DNA of 35,936 nt, from assembly GCA_946478975.1 (NCBI GenBank), contig CAMLEO010000035.1, forward strand, positions 1 through 35,936. Direction: 5' to 3'. Below, piece by piece: positions 26,160 through 32,700 of this stretch. Origin of the DNA: an uncultured Steroidobacter sp. Lineage in GTDB: Bacteria; Pseudomonadota; Gammaproteobacteria; Steroidobacterales; Steroidobacteraceae. Position numbers and translations under genes: made by a program. A model generated the notes under the pieces. The model was not told the DNA's origin, made no database searches, and was given only the letters and a program-made list of their open reading frames with translations. Within the stretch, counting starts at the first letter, position 1; the number at the start of each line of letters is the position of its first letter.

Positions 26160-27144
26160 GGAACAGGCGGCCGCGTGGCTGATCAAGCGCGATTCCGGCC
26201 GCTGGACCGAAGCCGATCAGCAAGCGCTGGATGCGTGGCTGGACGCTGCGACGGCGCACACGGTCGCATTCATTCGTCTCGAATCGGCCTGGCAGCGGAC
26301 CGGTCAGTTGAAAGCCTTGGGCGCCGGAACGCCGCGTGGCGTGGTGCCGTCGCCGGATGATTGGCAGTTATCGGCTGTATTCAAAAATCCCAGCGAAGAT
26401 TCCAATTCAGCATCGCGCGTGAGCCCCGGTTTGTTTCATCGCGCGCGATGGGCGCTTGCTGCCAGCGTCGTGCTCGCTGTGATGATCGGCGTTTGGTATG
26501 TGCGTTCATCGGAGTCGTCGTATCGCACGCCGCTCGGCGGCGTCGCGTCGGTGCCGATGACGGATGGCTCGACGATCACGCTGAACACCGACAGCGAGGT
26601 CCGGATTGCGCTCGATGAGCACAAACGCCGGGTGCGGCTCGATCATGGCGAAGCTTTTTTCCAGGTCGCGAAGGACGCGAGCCGGCCGTTCATCGTCGGC
26701 GTCGATGGCACGCGAGTGATTGCCGTCGGCACCGCATTCTCGGTCCGACGCGACCACGATGAGGTGCGTGTCGTGGTGACCGAAGGCGAAGTGAAAATCG
26801 AAAGCGACGATCGCGGCACCGTGCACGTGCCCGCTGGCAATCGCGCACGCAGTCGGCGCGATGGAACGACGGTGGAACAGCAAGGCGCCTCGGATCTCGA
26901 TGCGGCGTTGAGCTGGCGGACTGGATTCCTGGTGTTCCGGGAGACGCCGCTCGTCGAGGCCGTCGCGGAATTCAACCGGTACAACAGTCGCAAGATCGAG
27001 GTTGCCGATGACGCGGTCGGCAACATCCGCCTGAGCGGGAAGTTTCGCTCCACGCAACACGACGCATTCATCCGGCTGCTGGAAGCCGGCTTCCCGGTGC
27101 GCGTTCAGCAAACAGGCGATCGGATCATCCTCAGCCAGCGCTGA
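26137..27144 (+). CDS. FecR-family membrane sigma regulator
   Basis: 335 residues from a GTG that overlaps the sigma gene by 23 bases. The cytosolic N-terminal DUF4880 unit (4-60) is 'EEQAAAWLIKRDSGRWTEAD' with 'AFIRLESAWQR'. One membrane helix lies at about 105-122. The FecR domain (130-235) reads 'YRTPLGGVASVPMTDGSTIT', 'GEAFFQVAKDASRPFIVG', 'AVGTAFSV' and 'VTEGEVKIES'. The C-terminal segment (285-335) resembles the STN/secretin-like partner domain. Standard length, unlike the 422-residue FecR at 19439. It transmits occupancy of an STN-type receptor to the sigma factor. Confidence 0.92.
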   Translation: MESVKEVEEQAAAWLIKRDSGRWTEADQQALDAWLDAATAHTVAFIRLESAWQRTGQLKALGAGTPRGVVPSPDDWQLSAVFKNPSEDSNSASRVSPGLFHRARWALAASVVLAVMIGVWYVRSSESSYRTPLGGVASVPMTDGSTITLNTDSEVRIALDEHKRRVRLDHGEAFFQVAKDASRPFIVGVDGTRVIAVGTAFSVRRDHDEVRVVVTEGEVKIESDDRGTVHVPAGNRARSRRDGTTVEQQGASDLDAALSWRTGFLVFRETPLVEAVAEFNRYNSRKIEVADDAVGNIRLSGKFRSTQHDAFIRLLEAGFPVRVQQTGDRIILSQR

Positions 27145-27150
27145 TCGTTG

Positions 27151-27176
27151 CGCTTGCAACTCATGTCAGGCAAGCG
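27151..27176 (+). terminator. Hairpin between fecR and the TonB receptor, possible attenuator
   Basis: CGCTTGC (27151-27157) pairs with GCAAGCG (27170-27176) over a 12-base loop, seven bases after the FecR stop. A second hairpin, CGGCCC/GGGCCG (27206-27223), lies just before the ribosome site. No clean T run follows either. They may lower read-through into the receptor or shape its leader. Confidence 0.3.
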
Positions 27177-27233
27177 TCGCGCTCGTTCGTCTTGATACGC
27201 ACAGACGGCCCAGGCTAGGGCCGCTGTGGGGGG

Positions 27234-30200
27234 ATGTTCATGCTCAAGACGCTCATCCGAGCGAGTCTGACGGCGGCGGCGTGCTCGCAGGTATGGGCGG
27301 TCACGGCGCTGGCCGAAAATCGAGAGCACATCGCGGTGCCGGCGGGCGACCTCGTTGTCGCGCTCGAAACGTTGATCCGGCAGACCGACATCAATCTTTT
27401 GTATCAGGCCGAAGAGATCCGGGGACTCACGACGCGTGGAGTCAACGCGGAGGTCACACCGCGCGAGGCCGTTGAGAAGCTGTTGCAAGGGACAGCGTTG
27501 CGAGTGCGCGTCGATGCGGCCACCGGCGCGATGATGATCTCCAAGGTCAGCCCATCTTCGATCAACACCAGTCAGCTCGCCGCCACTCGCAGAGTGGCGT
27601 CGGCGAAACCGCTGGAGCCGCGAACAGTTGACCCTGAGCGTGGCTCGCTCGAAGAAGTCGTCGTCACTGGTTATGCGCGGGCCTTGGAGCAGGCGGCCGA
27701 ACAGAAGCGACGCAAAGTCAACGTGGCCGACGCCGTGTTCGCCGAAGACATGGGCAAGTTCCCGGACACCAATCTCGCCGAGTCGCTGCAGCGAGTGCCT
27801 GGCGTGCAGATCGAGCGCGATGAAACGGGCGAGGGCACATCGGTCAACATCCGTGGCCTCGGCAGTGCATTCACGACGCTCACATTGGCCAATGCGCCGA
27901 TCCAGACGGCGAACGAAGGCACGGTCGGCGGCGTCGCGTCCGGCCGCGGGCTGGAGCTCGATTTGTTTCCTACCGAGTTGTTTCGACAGCTCACCGTGGC
28001 CAAGACGCCGACGGCATCGCAGATCGAAGGCGGCATCGCTGCGAATGTCGACCTGCGGCCGATTCGCCCGTTCGATTATGAGAGCTGGCATGGCAGCGCT
28101 TCGCTTCGCGGCAACTATCAGGAGACCCGGCAAGCGGTCGAGCCGCGCGGCGGTTTGTTTGCTACCAATACCTGGAATACCGACATTGGCCGGCTGGGGC
28201 TGCTCGGTGGCTTTGTTTATTCGGGCCGAAAATATCGCAGCGACACGCTGAATACGATCGGGCAGACGACGTTCAGCCTCGGCGCGCGTTGCCCGGCGAC
28301 GCTGCCCGGATGTAACTCGCTTGCGTTCGGCGGTAATGCCGAGAATCCCAGTTTCGGCTATGGCGGCAGCGCGCAGATTCCCACGACGGTGCCCGACAAC
28401 GTGGGCTTCGGCCTGGTGCCAAGATCGCCGCTCGTGCCGTGCGGCCCCGGCGGAACGTCCGGGCTCAGCTGCCAGGCGTTGAGTTATGTGGCCATTCCTC
28501 GCCTGGTGCGTGCCGAGACGCTCGCGGGCGAACGCTCGCGCCGGACCGGCATTCTGACTGCGCAATATCAACCGCATGCAGATCTGCAGTTCTACGCCGA
28601 TACCATCTATTCGCAAGGCGAGCAGAACTTCGATCAGCACAGCTTCATGCTGGTCACGCGCAGCTCCAATAACAACATTCCCATCGACTTCCAGGTGAAC
28701 GATCGCGGCGTGCTGACGCATGGCACGTTCGCCAACGCGCAGTTCATTTCCGAGAGCCGCCGTTACGATCGCGACTATGACTTTCAGAATGTCGACGTCG
28801 GCTTCGACTGGCGACTGAATGACACGTTCCGTTTCGACGGGCAGGTGAACTGGAACGAAAGCCACTTCGACCAGAACGCACCGATCTATCATCTGCGACC
28901 GCCGCGCGGGCAAGGATTCGCGGCGACGTATGATTATCGCGAAGGTGCCAACGCGCCCACGTTGTCGCTGAACTTCGATCCCAACGATCCGCAGCTCGGC
29001 TGGGAATGGATCCAGCTGACGATCAATCCGCTGCGGCGGACCAATCGTCAGACCGGCGCGAGATTCAACGGCACCGCCCAGCTGGGCGCGGGGGCAAGCC
29101 TGTCCGCCGGCATTTCCTACGACAAGTTCTATCGCAACATCACGACCTGGAACTTCTCGACCTGCGCAACGGCGAACAACGGCACCTGCAGCGGCATTCC
29201 GTTCGACTATCCCGGCGCCAGCCGTTCCATTCCGAACGCACAGCTCGGCAGCTACATGAAACGTTGGGACCTCGGCGAGCTGTTCTCGACCGCGCCATTC
29301 AACGTCGGGCTCAACAACGGCTGGGCCATCCCCGATATGGATCGGATGGCGCCCGTGGTCGGCATCGATTACTTCTCCAACCTCGATCCCTTTGTCATCA
29401 ATGCGGCCGACCCGAGAGTTCTGCGCGAGAACACGCAGGCGGCGTATGTGCAATTGGATGGCGAGCACGCGCTGTGGGGCAGGCTGCTGCACACCAATGC
29501 CGGCGTGCGCTTCCTGCGCACCGATCAAACGATCTCGGGCGTCGTCAACGACCCGGCGACCGGGCGCCAGATACAAACCTACTCCAACACCTACGATGAG
29601 TATTTACCGAGCGTCAACGCGGCGTATGAAATTGCGAACGATGTGATTGTGCGAGCTGCTGCGAGCCGTACGATGACCCGGCCGGCGCCGGGCGATCTCG
29701 CTCCCGGACAGTCACTCAGTTACAACGGCGACCAGCTGACGCGCGGCAATCCAGCGTTGCGGCCTTATTTCTCGGATAACCTCGATGTGGGCGTTGAATG
29801 GTATTTCGATCAGCGAGGGATGCTCGCGCTCAACCTGTGGCAGAAGCGCGTCGATGGCTTCACGATCGTTCGCAATCGTCTGCGGCCGTTCGGGGAGCTC
29901 GGCATCTCTCTCAACAGTCTTTCGCAAGTGACGCGCGACAGCCTGACCGCGCTCGGCGGCGGCGATCCGAACAATGCGCTGGTCAACGTCGCCATGCGCG
30001 AGAACTCCGACGAGATCGTGACGTTGCGCGGCCTGGAATTGAGCTGGCTGCAGCCGCTCGACGTGCTCGTGCGCGGCCTCGGCTTTAACGCGAACTACAC
30101 GCGCATTCACCAGGAATCGTCGAATGGCGTAGCGGCCAGTCCCGGCTTCAGCGGGCTCGGTTCCGCCGTCGTGGGCCTGTCGCCGAGCACCTATAACATC

Positions 30201-30497
30201 GCGTTGTACTACGAGAGAAACGGCTTCGCCGCTCGTACGTCGTACAACCATCGCGATCCCTACCTGTTCGTGCTCGGGCCGCAGAACAACTTTCCCGGCG
30301 ATATCTACCGCGCCAGCACTCGATCGCTGGATATGACCGTGAGTGTGCCGATCGCTCCGCGCGTGCGCTTGAGCGCCGACGCGACCAACCTGCTGAACCA
30401 GAGCTCGCTGTCCTATGTGAATGGCGATGAGTCGCTGCCGTGGTCGGGATCGGCACCGGGGCGCAGCTATCAACTCGGCGTACAAGCGAGCTTTTGA
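27234..30497 (+). CDS. TonB-dependent receptor with N-terminal STN signalling domain
   Basis: 1087 residues. A signal peptide (1-25) is followed by an STN domain (30-105: 'VPAGDLVVALETLIRQTDIN', 'LTTRGVNAEVTPREAVEKLL'), a linker and a TonB-box-like 'LEEVVVTGYA' near 140. The plug (155-285) has 'FAEDMGKFPDTNLAESLQRV', 'NIRGLGSAFTTLTL' and 'SQIEGGIAANVDLRPIRPF'. The large barrel ends in 'SYQLGVQASF'. This plug type (TIGR01782 class) is common in receptors for oligosaccharides. The STN domain talks to FecR, so this is the expected partner of the sigma/FecR pair upstream. A G-rich stretch precedes two ATGs (27234 and 27240); spacing slightly favours the second. It is paralogous to the receptor at 32701. 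Confidence 0.93.
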   Translation: MFMLKTLIRASLTAAACSQVWAVTALAENREHIAVPAGDLVVALETLIRQTDINLLYQAEEIRGLTTRGVNAEVTPREAVEKLLQGTALRVRVDAATGAMMISKVSPSSINTSQLAATRRVASAKPLEPRTVDPERGSLEEVVVTGYARALEQAAEQKRRKVNVADAVFAEDMGKFPDTNLAESLQRVPGVQIERDETGEGTSVNIRGLGSAFTTLTLANAPIQTANEGTVGGVASGRGLELDLFPTELFRQLTVAKTPTASQIEGGIAANVDLRPIRPFDYESWHGSASLRGNYQETRQAVEPRGGLFATNTWNTDIGRLGLLGGFVYSGRKYRSDTLNTIGQTTFSLGARCPATLPGCNSLAFGGNAENPSFGYGGSAQIPTTVPDNVGFGLVPRSPLVPCGPGGTSGLSCQALSYVAIPRLVRAETLAGERSRRTGILTAQYQPHADLQFYADTIYSQGEQNFDQHSFMLVTRSSNNNIPIDFQVNDRGVLTHGTFANAQFISESRRYDRDYDFQNVDVGFDWRLNDTFRFDGQVNWNESHFDQNAPIYHLRPPRGQGFAATYDYREGANAPTLSLNFDPNDPQLGWEWIQLTINPLRRTNRQTGARFNGTAQLGAGASLSAGISYDKFYRNITTWNFSTCATANNGTCSGIPFDYPGASRSIPNAQLGSYMKRWDLGELFSTAPFNVGLNNGWAIPDMDRMAPVVGIDYFSNLDPFVINAADPRVLRENTQAAYVQLDGEHALWGRLLHTNAGVRFLRTDQTISGVVNDPATGRQIQTYSNTYDEYLPSVNAAYEIANDVIVRAAASRTMTRPAPGDLAPGQSLSYNGDQLTRGNPALRPYFSDNLDVGVEWYFDQRGMLALNLWQKRVDGFTIVRNRLRPFGELGISLNSLSQVTRDSLTALGGGDPNNALVNVAMRENSDEIVTLRGLELSWLQPLDVLVRGLGFNANYTRIHQESSNGVAASPGFSGLGSAVVGLSPSTYNIALYYERNGFAARTSYNHRDPYLFVLGPQNNFPGDIYRASTRSLDMTVSVPIAPRVRLSADATNLLNQSSLSYVNGDESLPWSGSAPGRSYQLGVQASF

Positions 30498-30509
30498 TTG
30501 GAGTCGACG

Positions 30510-31232
30510 ATGGTGGCAACGACGATGGATCTGATCAAGGGACGCGCGGGCAGTGGAGCTTTGCCGCTGGCAGGTGCGATCGCGCGCGATCTGGGCATCC
30601 AGATACTTTCCGGCCGCCACAAGCCGGGCGATGCGATCACCGGCGACATCGATGCGAGCAAACAATTGCGCGTGTCGCGAGCGACCTATCGCGAGGCCAT
30701 GCACATTCTCGCGGCGAAGGGACTGGTCGAGCGTCGCCCACGCGCGGGCACGCATGTGGCGCCGGTCGATCGTTGGAACTGGCTCGACGTGGATGTGATC
30801 ATGTGGCGCTGCGAGTGTGGCGACATCGCACAGTCGCTCGCTGACTTCTTCGAGCTGCGCAGGGCAATCGAGCCTGAAGTGGCGGCGTTGGCCGCGACTC
30901 GCAATTCAGAGCAGGAGCTCGCGCTCATGCGGCATGCCATCGAGCTGATGAACTCGGGCGTGCGCCTGATGAAACACAGCAAGATGCCGCTGCGGCAGTT
31001 CAGGAAGGGCTTGTTTCAAGCCAGCGGCAATTTGTATTTCATCGAAGTCGGGCGGGTGATCGAGCGAGTGTTTTCTTTGCTGAGCGGCACGCACGCGAGC
31101 CGTCAATCTTCCGAGCTGCTCGAAGCCATCGTCGCTCAGGATCCGCAACGAGCTCGCCGGGCGGCCTGCGAGCTGGTTGCGGACGACTGGAAGGCGGTGT
31201 CCGCCCGGTACGCGGCCAACGTCAAGTCGTAG
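30510..31232 (+). CDS. GntR-family transcription regulator, FadR subfamily (FCD domain)
   Basis: 240 residues from the ATG at 30510, with GGAG at 30500-30503 as ribosome site. The N-terminal winged helix (15-80) shows 'LAGAIARDLGIQILSGRHKP' and 'LRVSRATYREAMHILAAKGL' and 'RRPRAGTHVAP'. The C-terminal all-helical FCD effector domain starts near 95 ('ADFFELRRAIEPEVAALAA') and includes 'FRKGLFQASGNLYFIEVGRV'. The usual metal-binding Asp/His set is not clearly complete ('FRKGLFQASGN' replaces the common 'DxxFHxAL'), so it may not bind metal. FadR-type regulators beside such receptors often respond to sugar acids. It follows the receptor by 12 bases and its end overlaps the hydrolase gene by 11. 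Confidence 0.9.
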   Translation: MVATTMDLIKGRAGSGALPLAGAIARDLGIQILSGRHKPGDAITGDIDASKQLRVSRATYREAMHILAAKGLVERRPRAGTHVAPVDRWNWLDVDVIMWRCECGDIAQSLADFFELRRAIEPEVAALAATRNSEQELALMRHAIELMNSGVRLMKHSKMPLRQFRKGLFQASGNLYFIEVGRVIERVFSLLSGTHASRQSSELLEAIVAQDPQRARRAACELVADDWKAVSARYAANVKS

Positions 31233-32031
31233 GCGCGGGCTTTGCGCTCGGATCGCCGGTCGGCGGCGGTGCGTGATCGACCTTCGCGGGCGGACCGAGC
31301 ACTTCGGTGAAGATGGGCTTCAACGCGTCCGCCCAGATCTGATAGGCCTTGACCGACAGGTGCAGTTGATCCGGATCGGTCATGCCTTCGAACAATCTGC
31401 CGCTGGCGTCGGCGAGCTGGCTGTTGAGGTTGATGAAACGAATCGAGCGGCCATTGGCGAGCTTCGCCAGGTTCGCGTTGATGCCGTCGATGATGGGCAT
31501 GACGGCGATGTTGTCGTTGCGCGGCGTGATGCCGGTGACGACGATGGTCGCCTTGGGCACTTTCTTCCGGCACAGATCGACGATGGCGCGAATGCCGCGA
31601 GTGACATCCTCGATGCGAGGATCGTTGTCGCCGGTGGGCGATGCTTTGCCGACGTTGTTGGTGCCGGCCATGATGACGATGACCTTGGGCTTCAGGCCGT
31701 CCAGCTCGCCATTTTCCAGGCGCCACAGCATGTGCTGCGTGCCATCCGCGCCCCAGCCGAAATCGGCGGCATTCCAGCCGTAGAAATTCTTGCGCCAGTT
31801 TTCGAGTAATGGCTGATAGCGCTCGTCGGTTGCGCCCCAGCGGCGCGTGATCGAGTCGCCGATGAAATAAACATCGACCTTGCCCTTGGTCTTTTTCTCC
31901 AGCAGCTGCTGATGCGCGATCCGCGAGTTCTCGTCGGATCTCGGTGCCGCCTGGTACGGAACGTCACCTCGCGCGATCCCGGTTAAAGCCAGGCCGCATG
32001 CGAGGAACGAGATGAGTGTGCGCGTAGCCAA
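31222..32031 (-). CDS. Secreted SGNH/GDSL hydrolase
   Basis: 269 residues from a TTG start preceded by the near-ideal ribosome site AGGAGGT at 32039-32045. No in-frame ATG fits. Residues 1-22 are a signal peptide. The catalytic Ser60 is in 'YFIGDSITRRWG', block II Gly in 'ADFGWGADGTQ', block III Asn in 'VIMAGTNNVG', and Asp221/His224 in 'DPDQLHLS'. The arrangement resembles PAF-acetylhydrolase-like or carbohydrate esterase SGNH proteins. Role is inferred: removal of acetyl groups from a glycan imported by the receptors beside it. The tail (about 248-269) is Pro-rich. It converges on the GntR gene. Confidence 0.9.
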   Translation of the reverse strand: MATRTLISFLACGLALTGIARGDVPYQAAPRSDENSRIAHQQLLEKKTKGKVDVYFIGDSITRRWGATDERYQPLLENWRKNFYGWNAADFGWGADGTQHMLWRLENGELDGLKPKVIVIMAGTNNVGKASPTGDNDPRIEDVTRGIRAIVDLCRKKVPKATIVVTGITPRNDNIAVMPIIDGINANLAKLANGRSIRFINLNSQLADASGRLFEGMTDPDQLHLSVKAYQIWADALKPIFTEVLGPPAKVDHAPPPTGDPSAKPAPTT

Positions 32032-32065
32032 TGTGAGTACCTCCTGAAGCTTCGAGGATATCGCA

Positions 32066-32509
32066 TCACCCCGTCCAGCGGTGGGTGTGTCGATGCCGCC
32101 CCAGCCCTACCACATCGAACTCGTCGACATCCGGGCCCGCATGCACGCCGAATTGCCTGAGCGCCTGATTGATCGCGTCCACTGCAACGACGGGCTTGCC
32201 GATCATTGCTCCTTCACGGAACAAGATGTGAGCTTGCAAGCCAGCACCGCCGAAGAACTGCGCCTCCAGGTACGCAACGGTTCGATCTTTCGACAACTTG
32301 CTACACAGCGCGGCCAGCGACTCGGGCAGCGCAGGCTTCTCGTCCTCATCCGTCAGCGGCAACGCCGGAATATCGAAGCGCTCCCTTAAAGCCAGGTTCA
32401 AGGGGACCATCGCCAATCGGTCTGTCAACGCCACACACGCGAGGCCATCACTGCGACATATCTCCATCATGTCGCTAGCGCCAACAATCGCCTGCAAGCT
32501 GTAACTCAT
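32066..32509 (-). CDS. Conserved-looking small protein of unknown function
   Basis: 147 residues from the ATG at 32509; a GAGGG-type site lies about 10 bases before. I do not recognise the family. The sequence has soluble character: an N-terminal alpha/beta-like part with 'SLQAIVGASDMMEICRSDGL', a charged linker, and 'TVAYLEAQFFGGAGLQAHIL' followed by 'INQALRQFGVHAG'. The end is His/Arg-rich ('GLGRHRHTHRWTG'). No signal peptide or membrane helix. It lies 35 bases before the hydrolase start on the same strand, so could be its operon partner; it is divergent from the second receptor. The pattern recalls small immunity-type proteins, but nothing proves that. Confidence 0.65.
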   Translation of the reverse strand: MSYSLQAIVGASDMMEICRSDGLACVALTDRLAMVPLNLALRERFDIPALPLTDEDEKPALPESLAALCSKLSKDRTVAYLEAQFFGGAGLQAHILFREGAMIGKPVVAVDAINQALRQFGVHAGPDVDEFDVVGLGRHRHTHRWTG

Positions 32510-32614
32510 CCGTCCGTGCCCTCTATCCTCGTACCTGGCCTGGTTACCGTACACGAATGCACACGTGAATGCTCGCGGACGCGGGCACAGCGCAGATCGG
32601 TTCCGGCATACCAA

Positions 32615-32625
32615 TTGTCAGACCA
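32615..32625. promoter_or_regulatory. Candidate FadR-subfamily GntR operator upstream of receptor 2
   Basis: TTGTCAGACCA fits the FadR-subfamily operator pattern TNGTNNNACNA. It lies in the 191-base divergent region between the small gene and the second receptor, 76 bases before the receptor start. The GntR regulator encoded 1.4 kb away is the natural candidate binder. Confidence 0.35.
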
Positions 32626-32700
32626 GATGACTGAAACCACCGTGCGCTCGCTCCCACCTGCCTACACTCGATTCAAGAAACATTTGCAAGGGGGAGATGG

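Noticed and set aside
27105..29576. 823-codon open frame on the minus strand opposite the first TonB receptor
   Set aside because: It is Arg/Gln/His-rich with no recognisable domain and lies wholly antisense to an unmistakable receptor; long antisense frames are expected in GC-rich DNA.
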